Notes: a model not told the origin generated them from the letters alone. Positions 11,934-23,525 are shown, counted from the stretch's first letter. The stretch: 64,000 nt of DNA from Favolaschia claudopus (GCA_037176885.1 JAWWNJ010000037.1:558001-622000), one strand, 5' to 3'. Program-made: numbers and translations.

Positions 11934-12740
11934 ATCAGCGTTACGCCCGAAAATGCTAGCTCCAGCCGGACTGTGATACAGCGCACGGGCGACTGCTAGC
12001 GCTGCAGCGTTTTGGGCCACGAGAGTCCGGCATTTGTACGCTGAGCAGGCCTACACATAGTGGGCAAGCCATTATGGAAAAGTGACGAGTATGTCAATTG
12101 TTTTCCCCTCACAAAACAATCACTCATTCTAGGAACCCAGCGTCGTGTTCATAACGTAGCGGACGCCAGATTCCATCCTCCGCAGCGCCACGGATATCAG
12201 GCGTCCGTGAAGAATCTCAAATAAAGCCAAAAAATCAGCGTTGCGCACGTAAGGTTAGTTCACGCTGGGCTGTGATCCTGGGTTCCACTATCCGTGGTGG
12301 ATGGACTATTGTATGCCCTTGAGATCTACGCATAGGGCACAGGCCAGTATGGAAAAATGAAGCGTGTGTCAAGTATTTTTCTCGCGAAAAGATCACTCAT
12401 GCTAGGAACCCAGCATCATTTGCACAGAACGCCTGGGCCCCATCCTCTGCAGCGCCTCGAATACCGGGCGTCCGGAAGAGATTTCCAATGAATCGCCCGG
12501 GGAGGCGGGCTCACGCGAAGCTGTAGTGTGCCCCTCCGTCTCGAGGACTGTGTGGGTGGGGTGAAATCGATGAATATGGTAGCTCGACCGGATCTACACA
12601 TAAAGTGTGTCAATTGGTTTTCCTCACAGGAAAACCATTCATTCTGGGATCCGGCGTCGTTTTCAGCTGGCCAGGCCCCACTCTCCGGAGCACTACAGAT
12701 CTTCAAGACTGGATCCAGTGACAAGATTATCAGCCTAGCG
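11934..12740. repeat. Threefold imperfect tandem array, unit about 240-300 bp
   Basis: The ordered motifs ATCAGCGTT, CTACACATAG, GTGTCAA-type, TCACTCATTCTAGGAACC and CCAGCGTCGT recur with units starting near 11934, 12234 and about 12490, and a partial fourth start (ATCAGCCTAGCGTT) near 12729. Similarity between units is partial, with insertions and deletions, which points to an old non-coding duplication. No common reading frame runs through all units. Confidence 0.65.
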
Positions 12741-14161
12741 TTGGCGTAGGAAGGCGAGCTTACATAGAGGACAAGGGGAGTGTGTCCCTTAAAGCTGAGA
12801 GAATCGACGGATCACTATGAGCTCTCCAGAACTCGGCTGGATATGCCTAGAGATGATGGATGTCCCCCATTAACCCTTCCCACTCGTTTGTTTGGGAAGA
12901 AACACTCACCACCAGGACCCTTATTTTCGTAGATCTCGAATATTCGAATGAGCACTCGTCGGGGCAGAATCTCGCTATCGCGGATTCCTCCTTTATAATA
13001 CGACCTGAATGTATGTTACGCGCGTCAGTGACTTGCGGTTAAAAGTGTGAGCAATTCGATACCGAGCTTACCTCGATAATATAGAACCAGTACATGCAAA
13101 CAGGTTGACCCTGCCGCTGTAGTCTGGATACTCAACGAATGAGGAAGTCTGGTGCAATCGTGGTCAACATGTATCCTCTCAATGCAAGCAGGGGAATTCT
13201 TGCTTCCACACAAGACTCCGACACTCACAAAAACTAAGTTATATCCCCGCCCCCTGCTTTGTGCCCATCATTGTATGTTTTTGACTTCTTCGTGAATAGC
13301 GCATTCGGAATTCGCTGCAGGCGGCCTGATTCTGGAGATGAGATGGAATCAGTGCCGACCGTTCGTCCTTAGGAGCTGGCGCACTGAATGGCTGACCTAG
13401 AGCCGCCTCAAGCCTCGCGAAAACACCTGGTGTGAGCTCAAGTCATTGGGTCAGGTAGAGACCCGGTCGACGGTCGAGTGTCTTTGTTAGGAAACGAAGA
13501 TCCTTGGGAAGATCTCCTCCGACGAGCGGACTCAGCGAGGACGCCCGGACGCTTTCGAGTCGGCCAGAATTGCAGCGGAGCCGGAGTAACTGACGGAAGT
13601 GGCCAAATACGACGGGGAAAAATCGCATTTGAAGCTTGGTGCGGCCAAGTGCTCTTCACGACTCAACGCCAGTGCCTAACTTGCTGCGGCTTGCCAGAAA
13701 AGAGCCAGACTCGGGGTCGCAGCCAAGAAACAATAGCCCGGTCGTGTTGATGGTGGGAGTTGGTCAACAACTCTGTGCTGTTGCGTCACACCCAAATTTC
13801 TGCCAGCTCTCCTTGTTCAGCCAGTGACTAGTGACGTCGTACCACCATCTACCCTTCGGACATTCTCTCGCCCTCTTGGCTCTACAGACAGTATAATAAA
13901 CCCTCGGTCCATGGCAGCTTCACATACGTGCTAGCTTACCATTTCGATCTAAATCCCGCCTCTGCTCGCCTCTGGATTTCCTCGTTCCATTCGCCTCACC
14001 GCTCTACATCCTTGATTTATTCCCGATGTGCGAGCTGAAGTATCTGACCGACCAACTGGGCGCACGATTTTGCACGGCTCATGCTCCAGGCCGGTCCAGG
14101 ATGGGCTCACCACACACGTCCGCACCTAGACGGCGATTCAAGTGTGTGTAGAAACGAGGAA
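12741..14161. other. Gene-poor stretch
   Basis: Only short frames. Nothing with a domain or conserved exon structure was seen. Confidence 0.35.
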
Positions 14162-14185
14162 GATTTACTCTACCTGGAGTAAATC
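14162..14185. repeat. Perfect 9-bp inverted repeat, GATTTACTC / GAGTAAATC
   Basis: GATTTACTC (14162-14170) and GAGTAAATC (14177-14185) are separated by six bases. The same core occurs in GATTTACTCTAT motifs inside the small element at 34154-34598 and once near 28114, so this may be an element remnant or a binding site. Confidence 0.4.
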
Positions 14186-14639
14186 GAGTACAGTCGGAGA
14201 GACGAAATCAATACCTGGATTCCGGCTGCATCGTTCTTGTTCTTCAAGCCGGCGACATCAGGAAGGCACGACTCCGGGGAATATGTTTTGCGGTGGAGAC
14301 TCAGGGGTAGGATCGTAGGATCGACCAAGGCAGGGGCTGGACTTTGAATGGTATGTCGTGTGTCGCTTTCATCGCCCAGTTTTTTTTTACACAACTCGCA
14401 AGTGCCAGGGATGCGAAGGGCGGACGACGGGGGCTTATTAGCAGTCGATTCGGATTCTAACGAGGGGCTAGCATGCATGCAGCAGTAGCGCACAAGCGGG
14501 AATGGGGGAAGAGTTGCCTGGTCGGGATATCTTGAGGGATCCGCGGCAAGGTGTGATATTGTTATCGTTGATCAATCAAACACATGACTGTGACGTCACG
14601 CGTTCCTTCCATTCCTTCACCGCGACAAGCTTAAGCACC

Positions 14640-14820
14640 CCGCCTGCGGCAGGGCCGGCTCGCTGCGCTCGCGTCCCTCCCTACGGCTGGTGCACAGCTT
14701 GTCGGGGCTCCGCCCCAAACCCCGGAGTTTATAGAAGTAATTTTTCTGCTGGATTGCGTGCCCTCGGCGCCGCACTACCGCTCGCTGCACTCGCGGTGCG
14801 CGGCGCCGTCGGGAAGGTTC
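14640..14820. repeat. GC-rich, palindrome-rich island
   Basis: Contains GGGGCTCCGCCCC, CTCGCTGCGCTCGCG and GGCGCCGC(A) blocks interrupted by an AT-rich piece (TTTATAGAAGTAATTTTT). The base composition differs sharply from its flanks. Such blocks often belong to dispersed repeats in basidiomycete genomes, but no second copy was recognised here, so identity is open. Confidence 0.3.
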
Positions 14821-16724
14821 GTGGGAACCGGGAGCAACATCTCGACAGCCGGCAGCGACATCTCGACATGGTCCCGTGGTTTCGTGTCAAAGTCACGTTA
14901 CTTTTCACGTGAGCTGATCCTTGTGTTTTCATGTATAGGACTCTCAATTTTTTTTTCGTGGCATTAAGACAGAGTACATAAAGTGATTCTAGTCGGAAGT
15001 ATACACACAATCAAAGCACTCTCCCCTCCCCTCCTTCTGAACTTCGGCATCCCCGATGTCTACGGCATACTTACTACTAGGCATCCTTGAGGTATCCTCC
15101 TCGACCCAGAATTGATATTGATGATTCTGCGCGTATTACTCCTATCAGTTGAAGCCAATGAAAAAGAGTTCATGGAAATTCAGATACATACTTATATGCA
15201 GAACAGAACATACATGCAAGATTATAATTAAAACGTAGTCGAGAGGAAGAGGTGTTTGCGTTGCGCTCATATGTAGGATCATTGAAGTAGAGGTGAGTAC
15301 ATACTAAAAAGAGACCGTCGAGGAGGCGATAGAGAAGTAATAACAAGCACACAAGTATAGTTAGTTGTGTAGTCGTGGTGGAGCGTAGCACACTGAGCAC
15401 ACTTTTGTATGTTGTAGTGCATGGTCACCGGAGTCTGTGCGGGGTAGGAAGTCGGAGGAGGAGCCTAGGATATCGACAAAGGGAAGGGAAGGGAAAGGGC
15501 AACGCGAAGTTCGACGATGTGGCCGAGGGACGGAGGCGCGAAAATGGAGGGATTGAGAGAAGAGGAGAGAAGAATGGCGCTGTAAGCGGGGAGTGGATGT
15601 CGTGGACGATGTAGTACAAGCAATTTCGAGGACGGCCTTGGTGCAAGTATAAAGGTGGAAGACCCGCAAGAGCACCAGATTGATTGAGCGAAGCGGCGAG
15701 ACTTGGATGGATCATGGATGGGGACTCGGGAGGATGGATTTCGGAGATCGAGGGATTGCTGGGGGGCGAGCCGCAGCGAAAGGATACGTATACTCAAATT
15801 TGAGCTGGGGGGCGGAAGGGAAGGATGGTGAGACACGTACCGTAGACATCCCGACTGAGGTGCACATTCTTCTTCACGCTGGCGGAGGCTTTGGGAAAGA
15901 ATAAATATGCATATGCTCGTTGTATGAGCTTGGTAGGCGGAGCAGCAGCAGAGGGGAACATCCATTAGCGCGACGTGGGAGGGAAGAAAGTAGACGAGGC
16001 GGCAACGAGCGGGATACAGAGACTTGAGGGCGGTTTGAGAGTTGGGAATGGGGTGGGCTGAGAAAGAGATTCGGGAGACTGGAGCGAGAGCGAGGAGTGA
16101 GGCCTAGTGAGGGCGGACAGTGGCGGGACATGGACAAAATGACGGCGGGAGTGCCAAGTTGGAACCAAATAGTGTGCAACAAAATGCGACTGACTGACGC
16201 CGCGTACAAGCAATCGGCCGCAAATCGGCCGCATATTCCATCCCCTCAGAGAACACCAACGCGTCAACTCAGAGTCAAACTTGTCGACATCACCACCATC
16301 GACAAACACACAAACGACGAACTTCTGAAATCCCTCGCTCAGCACGCGCCCATCACATCCGAGAAGAATCTATGATAATGGCCGCCGTTCTAGCACTCCG
16401 GCTTGAGCACCATGCCCGCATGATGCCAACGCAACATTGTCGACTGCGTCCGCATCTGCCCGCCCTTGGAATGGACGATCCGCGTCCTGGACAACGTCCC
16501 CTCCTCACCCAATCATCACGCCCTCAACTGCGTGTCCCGCGAACTTCTACCCGACGTGTTGTCGAGCGCAAGATCGACGCACCGTATGTCCGTTGTTGTA
16601 CCAGCACGGTGGCCAAGCGTACATGGACGTCAGATGTATCTTGCATCTTGCTTCGGGATATGGACCGAATTCGCTGGAACGAGATTGCTGAATCCCCAGA
16701 GTCCGTCCTCGCCCTCTTCCTCAA
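14821..16724. other. Unresolved, pyrimidine-rich on the minus strand
   Basis: Several overlapping 70-165 residue frames exist on both strands at 15.2-16.4 kb. They are rich in Ser, Pro, Leu and Arg, and reflect a CT-biased composition rather than a protein. The last part (from about 16.44 kb) may contain the lost 5' exons of the antiporter pseudogene. Confidence 0.3.
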
Positions 16725-19080
16725 GTGCATCCATCAACCCCGCGTCATCGCAGAGGTCATCGAAGGCGTTCTTCTCGGCCCCTCAGGCCCCAGGCCTCAG
16801 GTCTCGGCCAGATACCCCCCTTCAAGTTGTCGAGCAGCTTCTTCCCCCAAGGCGGAATGTCGTCTTTGAAGCTCACCAGCACATACATTCGGCCTCGTAT
16901 TCTTCCTATTCCTCGTCGGCCTGAGTCGAAATCGACGTCCGCATCTTCGCCATCTCCGCAGCGGGCGTCATTGCACATATAGGGACTCCCTTGGGACTCG
17001 GCGCGGTGCTGGGTGTCGGTGTCGGTGTCTACAGAGAGTTTAGTTATCAATCCTGGGGTGAGTATCCTGTCTGTATCTCAAGCTATATCTATATCAATTT
17101 CTCATCCATCTACTAGTAGCTATTTCCTCTTGTTGCACTGGCAGTTAGTAACCGCCTTCCCGTGCTTTGCAGAACTCAAACTCCTCGACACCACTGTCGG
17201 AGTTCATACTCACGGTGAATATGCATAGCCCATATTCCATCTCTTTCGCGTCTCGTCTCATTTCTTCTTCTACAGCTCTCTGCTGGTGTCGGGGACACTG
17301 TTGTTGGATGGATTCTGCTTCCGCCGTAGGCAACGCCTCCACCGGTCTCACAGCCCTCTATACTATAGCTTCGTCCTTCTCGCCAACGTCCTCTTCTTGC
17401 TCTATACCATTCGATGGGGCTACGTCCAGGCAGTCTCGCCCACCACGACCTCGACCATGACCATGACGCTCACTCGCCTATCTGTCCGCTCCGCCTCTTA
17501 CGAGCCTGACCCGTTGTGTATGTACAATAGCGGTGATGATGATGATGATGATTTTCAAATCGGCCCTCATCATCGGCGTCCACGCCATCTTTGGTAGGTC
17601 TCGATCTCGACGTCCTCATTCTTGATTCTTTTTCTCTCTTACCGAGATTCTCCAGGCGGCCTCGTCATCCCACACCGTACACCAGAACGGCTATTAATAT
17701 GCGATCGCTTTTGCTCCAGTGAAGAAGCTCGAGTATCCCTCTCGTTGATCCCGATAGTATGTATGTAAGTGTATTTGCGAACGTCTCGTTTACATAAAAC
17801 CAGACTGACATATGGGTTTTTCGCAGTACCTTGCGCTAGGATTGGCATCACGCGGGGTTATGTCTTTGTCCGATATATTCAAGTTCGTTCCATTCCTGTG
17901 GATTGACACTGACAGGACGCGAGGGGTATGTCTTCTCATTATTCTCTCAGTAATCCGCGCTCCTGCTCACGCAAGTACCTTCCTTAGCTTGGTCGAACTC
18001 ATCATCCTCAATATTGGCCTGTGCTGCAGGCCGGCATATTCAAATTGGATTAATATTCCCGCGCGTTCTCGATATTCGTCTTGCACGCCAGCGTCCTCAC
18101 GCCCCTCATGATCACCCTCTTGTTCTACCCACCGAAATCGAAATATTGCGTTCATGAAGGCGGCGGTCTGCATCCGAATACGAGATCGATCAAGACCAAG
18201 TTCTCGGTTGTTAAGATTGAGGAGATCCTGGCGGCGACGACTCTGGCTTTGCTCCCTCAGCCCTCTGCCTCTCTGCCTCCGTTGTACGCCTCCATCGATT
18301 CGAGGATCTTCCTGGCACGGCCGACTTGGCGTCATGGAGGAGCGACTCTCCGCCTGGTCGAGCTCTCCAATCGTACCTCGGCCGTACTTGAATCGCAAGC
18401 GGCCGACTTCTTGCTTCACAACGACCCCATCGTCTCGGTCTTCCGTACTTACTTTTGGTTACCTGCACAAGATTATCGTTTCGTTCGGCTGCCCTGTCTG
18501 TCGTTACCTTCGACGACTTCCCGCCATTGCCATTGCAAAAGCATACTCCCCCCATGCAGAAATGGTCTGTCCGAGCGGAGCCCCGAACTTGCTGGGTCTG
18601 GTGTGCGGAACCCCTTTGAGGGGATTTTCATAAGACTTCTACGCAGGATCAAACCTACGTTGTTGTTTACTCCGAGTTCATCCAACATTCGCCGACGGAT
18701 GTAGGGCCGTTTGGCGACCGGCAGTATTCGTTTGATGCTGAGCAGCATCATTTGTTCTTGGTTTTCATTGGTGGTCAGGATGACAGATTGGCTTAGCCCC
18801 TAGCGTTCCTGGTGCGGCTTTGTGAGAATACCGCTATGACTGCGACTGTGATACGGATACACAAGATCGAGTCGTCGGGCGAGCGCTGTCGTCAATGAGG
18901 TTCCCGCCGCTATGCAATTGGTTCTCTGGGGCCGGTTCACCGTCCCGTCTCGTAGCGGTGGGCAACGCGCTCGCTCGGAGTACGTTCAAGAAATATGATT
19001 CCAAAGAACCGTTGCACAAAATTGTCGAGCTTGTCGATCAGGAGTCGGCGACCCTTTTAGCAGGGAAGAATCTCATTGTG
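16725..19080 (+). pseudogene. Decayed K+/H+ antiporter (CPA2 type, KHA1-like)
   Basis: Ordered fragments of a cation/proton antiporter lie on the plus strand in shifting frames: IHQPRVIAEVIEGVLLGP (16.73 kb, first helices), EIDVRIF (about 16.93 kb), ELKLLDTTVGV (17.18 kb), SAGVGDTVVGWILL (17.28 kb), GNASTGLTALY (17.33 kb), LIIGVHAIFG followed by a GT donor (17.57 kb), GGLVIPH (17.66 kb), SLVELIILNIGL (17.99 kb), FVLHASVLTPLMITLLFYPP (18.07 kb), and the cytosolic tail FIGGQDDRLA (18.77 kb) and KIVELVDQESATLLAGKNL (19.03 kb). Intact members catalyse K+/H+ exchange in endomembranes with 10-12 helices and a large cytosolic domain. Here stops and frame changes lie between almost every block, so the gene is dead. 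A GAT microsatellite sits at 17.53 kb. The first exon and C-terminal end were not found. Confidence 0.78.
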
Positions 19081-19848
19081 TTCATAACATGACCAAAACA
19101 ACCCGCGCGCGGTGATGCTCGACGCCGACAGAGCTTCAACTTCAAGCTAGTTGTACTTTACCGACCCCTCTCGAAGCTCTTCCGTGCCTGGGCTGGGAGT
19201 TGGATGAGCGGAAAAGGAAGCCGAAGCCATGCCATTTCTACAGGACTGCAGTGGACATTGAAGTACCATCCACAGACGTCCCCTCAGCCCGAGGCTCTCG
19301 TACCTTCTCCATCCCGGCCTTTATCATCGGAGCCTCTAGTCATCATTCAGGTAGCTTTCACCGATCCGTCTCCTCGACACTTCCATTTCTCCCGCTTGAA
19401 ACGTGCATGAAGTCCGCGTTTCCAGCGAGTTCTCCGTGTTCGGGATCGCAAAGTTCTGGCCTACCTATATGCTCTCGCCAAGCCAGATAACGGTGCGGAA
19501 CACCATGTTGCTTGAAGTTATATTCCTTTGGTACGCGACAAACTGTGCCTTCTCATCCTGGTGCTCAAATCATTCTAACTCGGCTACCAGACTCTTTCCA
19601 AGACGAGCTTGCCGGATTTCACGCTAAACGGGCGACAAGAAAGCCGACATTTTGACTCGATGAGTTTCTGTATGCACATATACGGACGATTGCGATTCGC
19701 CTTTGGGAATGAGCGCCGCGTCTATCCGCGATTTTTTTCACCTATTCGGCCGCCTAACCAGAGAAGTACGCCATTACCCTCGGTGGTGATTACAAATAGC
19801 CAATCATCTGACAGGGTCTTACTCGCAACTGCTGTCTCTGGTATCTAG
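19081..19848. other. Unresolved, possible 3' tail of antiporter pseudogene
   Basis: Short frames on the plus strand, none aligning by eye with the end of an antiporter. It runs up to the TATA motif of the next gene. Confidence 0.3.
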
Positions 19849-19856
19849 TATAAAGG
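19849..19856 (+). promoter_or_regulatory. TATA box (TATAAAGG)
   Basis: TATAAAGG lies 53 bp upstream of the ATG of the secreted-protein gene at 19909, a plausible distance for a fungal core promoter. Confidence 0.5.
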
Positions 19857-19908
19857 CTGCCGAGGTGGAGAAGAAAAATCAGTAGCCCCTCCTACTAGGT
19901 TGCATACG

Positions 19909-20768
19909 ATGTTCGGACTTGGCGCAGGTGGGTGTCTGTGGTCGGTCATGAAAACCGTTCTCTCAGAGTTGACATCCCTCCCGACTTGCAGTTTCTACGA
20001 TCGTTGCCCTTTGCTTTGCAGTGGTGGTCAACACCATGCCCAGCAGTGACGCTACTATAGGCAGCGGTATGCTTAATTTCTTACTCCTGTTATCATACTC
20101 TGAACCCGGTGCTTGCTTTACTAGTAGGCCTTGCCGCTCAAGCGTTTCCCCCAATTCCAGACTTCAGCGCAGCGTCATGGATTTGGACCTCAACCAACGG
20201 CCTCACGGGCGTCCCTCCCGGCGCTTCTGCTTTCCGTTTGACGGTCCCCGTTGATACAGCGTTCAACACCTTTGGTCCCTCTGCCAACATATCTGTCGCG
20301 ATCAGCGCCGACGACGCGTACAACCTATATCTCAACGGCAAGCTTTTTGGTAGCCGCCGCGATTTTTTGCAAAGCAATATATGGACCATTAACAATGTTC
20401 CGACCACGCAACCCTGGGTGTTTGCCATTCTGGGTGAGTCCCGGCAGTTACTTGAATGTTCAGAATCTGCCATGTACTGATAGGCAATTGCAGCGACGAA
20501 TTATGCTGGGGCTCTGAACAGTCCTACAGCCAATCCTGCCGGTATTATCGCCTCATTTGTGGCGAGCAGCTCGTCGACGCAGAAGGCAGAGTTCTGGTCT
20601 ACGGGACCCGCTCCGAATCCGCAGTGGAAGGGGGCTAATCTGGCACCGAATCACTTCTACAGCACGACTATGGATGATTCTGATTGGCCTGCCGCGGTTG
20701 TGTTGACGCCTTTCGGTGATGCGCCGTGGGGAAGGCCGGTGCCGGTACCCGCAAGCTTGTGTGTATGA
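19909..20768 (+). CDS. Secreted galactose-binding-like (lectin-type) protein
   Basis: Four exons: 19909-19927, 19992-20066, 20128-20433 and 20494-20768, joined in phases 1, 1 and 1, giving 224 residues. The N-terminus (MFGLGAVSTIVALCFAVVV) is a signal peptide or anchor. The rest resembles the jelly-roll carbohydrate-binding-like domains of fungal secreted proteins: ASWIWTSTNG, SANISVAISADDAYNLYLNG (lattice of D-x-Y-x-L-Y-x-N-G), then ATNYAGALNSPTANPAGIIA and a closing DDSDWPAAVV ... APWGRPV. Likely located outside the cell, binding glycans. The last codons are uncertain: the frame ends at TGA, but the GTATGA there could also be a donor leading to a Ser/Pro-rich tail as in related membrane proteins. 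A TATA box lies just upstream. Confidence 0.72.
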
Positions 20769-21487
20769 GCGGATGTCAACGGCGATGTCGTACTGAGGTC
20801 GTTCAAGCTGCTGAGGGAATCTTACTGTTGCCTCCATCAAAGTGTTTTTTCTTTCTTTCCGTCGGTCACTTTGTCTACCTTAACCTGCTGTGCTTCTCAA
20901 CCCGCTACTTGTGTTTGGCTTCATTGATTGTGGATTTTGGCCTCTCCACTGGCAGCGCGTACGACTTCAGGTCAAGTTGCAGGTAATATTGCATTAGAGC
21001 AAGAGTTTCAGGGTTGGTCGATAAAGATAGCGTTGAGATTCGGATTGAGCACAATTGAGATCCGGCCAAGATTTGTACTGTTCAGAATAAGTACACCGCC
21101 AAAGTGCCGACATGATGCCACCACCTGGCGCGATCACCTTGATGGCGGCTGCATCGGAGGATGGGTCCAGGTGGTGTAGGGCTGGCACACAGCTGGAATT
21201 CTCAGGTGGTAGGCGGGGGCCTGCCAGCCATCCTCCAGCCCGAGGATTGCTGGTACGCAGGACACAGTGAAGCTGCTGACCATCTTACAAATTGCGTGAC
21301 TATATACAAAAATATCATTTGAACTACGTCTGACGAGAAGGAGAAAGTAACAGGGCAGCACTCAATGTTCGGGAACGTACGATCCGTCGACGAGAGTGTG
21401 GATTTCGTCAAGATTCGTTGTCGCGGAGGTTTGCACGTGATCTGGTCCGTGCACATGTTGCTTTCTGATATCGATCATTCCTTTCTC
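20769..21487. other. Intergenic or unread 3' part of the lectin-like gene
   Basis: No clear coding exon. If the preceding gene has a further exon it would lie here; an acceptor-like AG near 20992 follows a pyrimidine-poor tract, so evidence is weak. Confidence 0.3.
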
Positions 21488-22027
21488 ATGCCGTCGCGAC
21501 TTGCTCTTAACTGCCACCATCCCTCCTCCCCACATCCCATCCAGCCCTCGTCGATGCTCCTCAGGTGCCTCTCCTTGTCCTCACGCTCCAAGCAGCAAGA
21601 TAGACACCCCTGGCATCACTCTGAGGCTTGCCGTACCAATCTCAAGACTATCGCAAGCTTGCGACTACGCGCTTGTACTACTGCCGTACCTCGCTTTCAA
21701 GCCAGTCCTAGGTGCCTTGTCAAGTTGTTCAAAACTGTCAACGCAAATTGCTCTTTCCTCAACTCAAATACTCAAGCAGCTCATGTCTTCAAGTCTGCAC
21801 CACTCTGGAGTCCCTCAAAGTCCCTCAACACTGTCAAGCTGCTCAAGATCTCGAAGTCGTTCAAGCCGCTCAATAAAGGCTCGAAGTTCCTGGCCACTTT
21901 CAAGTTGACTAAGGCCGTGAAGTCGCTCGGCCACGTCTCGAAGTCATTCATCGTCATGAAGACACCCAATACTGAAGCTTTTTGTGTCGAGGCGGAGACG
22001 GAGTATGAGTGCGTCGTACAGGGATAA
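21488..22027 (+). CDS. Hypothetical Lys/Ser/Leu-rich protein
   Basis: A 179-residue single-exon frame without a recognisable domain. Its second half (LNTVKLLKISKSFKPLNKGS, then KFLATFKLTKAVKSLG) is built of short Lys-Ser/Leu repeats that follow directly from a DNA-level repetition of CTCAAG/TCAAGT. This suggests the frame is a by-product of a degenerate short repeat rather than a conserved protein. Confidence 0.2.
   Translation: MPSRLALNCHHPSSPHPIQPSSMLLRCLSLSSRSKQQDRHPWHHSEACRTNLKTIASLRLRACTTAVPRFQASPRCLVKLFKTVNANCSFLNSNTQAAHVFKSAPLWSPSKSLNTVKLLKISKSFKPLNKGSKFLATFKLTKAVKSLGHVSKSFIVMKTPNTEAFCVEAETEYECVVQG
21640..21960. repeat. Degenerate CTCAAG / TTCAAG short-period repeat
   Basis: CTCAAG, TTCAAG, GTCAAG and TCGAAG occur again and again at spacings of about 9-18 bp across some 320 bp. 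The pattern is too diverged for a simple microsatellite but clearly non-random. Confidence 0.5.
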
Positions 22028-22401
22028 CGCTCAGGTGTGTTTTGTGTTTAATTGCGGCTTACCTTAACCAATAGCTAACACAGTTTGCAGATGATCAAAC
22101 TTTCATCGACCTTCTCCGCCTGAGCTGCATATCTCTAGCAACGACGACCGTGAAACGACATAACGCCCTGTATGTGTCGACGACTCACTCCATTGTTTCT
22201 ATTCCACCCTTCTGCACGGGGCTCAACTCGTAATAGGTCGGCAGGCGGACGATGGCGAGAAGTATGGTTATTTCTCAATCACTGCCTTTATATGTAGTAT
22301 TTACCTCGCTTCCAATATATTATATTCGCACTATTTCGTGTCATTTTGTAAATATGCCGTTCAGTCCAGCAGCCGATAGAGTGTCCTGTTGTAGACTCGA
22401 A

Positions 22402-22462
22402 CCAGTCGTTATTTTCCAAAGTCGACGGGGGTCGATCAATGGGGCGGTCAAATAACGACTGG
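22402..22462. repeat. Short inverted repeat abutting the larger element
   Basis: CCAGTCGTTATTT (22402-22414) is the reverse complement of AAATAACGACTGG (22450-22462). The second arm overlaps the first bases of the large inverted-repeat element, so the two may share an insertion history. Confidence 0.5.
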
Positions 22463-22950
22463 AAGATAATAACCGGTGACATGGAGACACGGAGATTCCC
22501 GAGAATTGATCTCGGGACTTCGTCAAAATTTCGAGACCGTCATGTAAAAGTTTTTGAAACACTGGAAATAGGTATATGGGCGGGTAGCTACTCAAATTCT
22601 AAGACTCGTGATGTGCTCAGAATTCTTTTAATCAAAGCGACGAGTTTTCTATATACGTTTTTGTGTCAGCCGAAATGGACCGAAAGTGCGCAAAGTAAAG
22701 CCGAAATGCTCACATGCTTTGATGTGCCCTAAACGGCCGAGATGGAAACCTAAATAGCGTGGCATAGAATTCATTGAAAAAAATTCTGAGCACATCACGA
22801 GTCTTATAATTTGAGTAGCTACCCGCCCATATACTTATTTCAAGTGTTTCAAAAACTTTTACATGAAGGTTTCGAAAAATTTGACGAAGTCCCGAGATCA
22901 ATTCTCGGGAATCTCCGTGTCTCTATGTCACCGGTGATTATCTTCCAGTC
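22457..22950. mobile_element. Foldback/MITE-like element with arms of about 176 bp
   Basis: The left arm (22457 to about 22633, starting GACTGGAAGATAAT) is matched by the reverse complement of 22775-22950 over almost its whole length, with only scattered mismatches. A unique middle of about 140 bp separates them. Each arm carries its own small palindrome, CCCGAGA...TCTCGGG. No open frame encodes a transposase. No clean target-site duplication was found next to the arms. It is best read as a non-autonomous inverted-repeat element whose RNA would form a long hairpin. Confidence 0.85.
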
Positions 22951-23525
22951 CATCCGGTGTGATTCATCAAACGACTGTCTTTGAGGTTTCTACCCTTGGG
23001 ACTGGCTCGAGTCTAGTCCTGTTGCCAGCCGAACACACAGCTGAGCACCAGCCGAACCTGGAGTCATGCTGGACCCATTGAAGACTGAAGCTGGGATCCA
23101 GCAGACTGTCGGCTGGGATCCAGCCTCCTTCGATGTCTGGCACACATCTCGCCTCCAGCTCAGGCCCACGTGGCTGACCATTGGCGGTGTACATCGAGGG
23201 AACGATTCGAACGAAGGAGTTGTTTGATGGGTTTTATTCAGCCGGGCCGGAATGACGCGGGCTTGTTCCGCTCTCTTTTCCTTCCACGGCCCTTGGAGCT
23301 TCGCTGAGTGGGGAATAGCCCGGACGATCCCCACCCACCTACCCTACATGGCAACTATCTGGATCGTCGATGTCATCTATGCGTCGATGGCGTGTCGAAT
23401 GAAAGATATAACAAGAGAGCTTCCGACTCGAATGAGGAATCCCTTGCGAATCCCGACACATGCATATTTTGAGAGGTTTGCTGAACCGTCTATCAAGAAC
23501 CGAACAAATTTGAGGCTTGACCACC
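22951..23525. other. Upstream region of kinase gene 1
   Basis: Contains CAGCCGAAC twice and GCTGGGATCCAGC twice within about 130 bp (23.03-23.13 kb). No gene recognised. An in-frame TGA at 23511-23513 closes the kinase frame upstream of its ATG. Confidence 0.4.

Noticed and set aside
15425..16345. Several Ser/Pro/Leu-rich minus-strand frames up to 166 residues
   Set aside because: They overlap each other in different frames and reflect a CT-rich strand. No start context, introns or domain.
22457..22950. LTR retrotransposon
   Set aside because: The two similar arms are inverted, not direct, and no primer-binding site or protease/polymerase frame lies between them.
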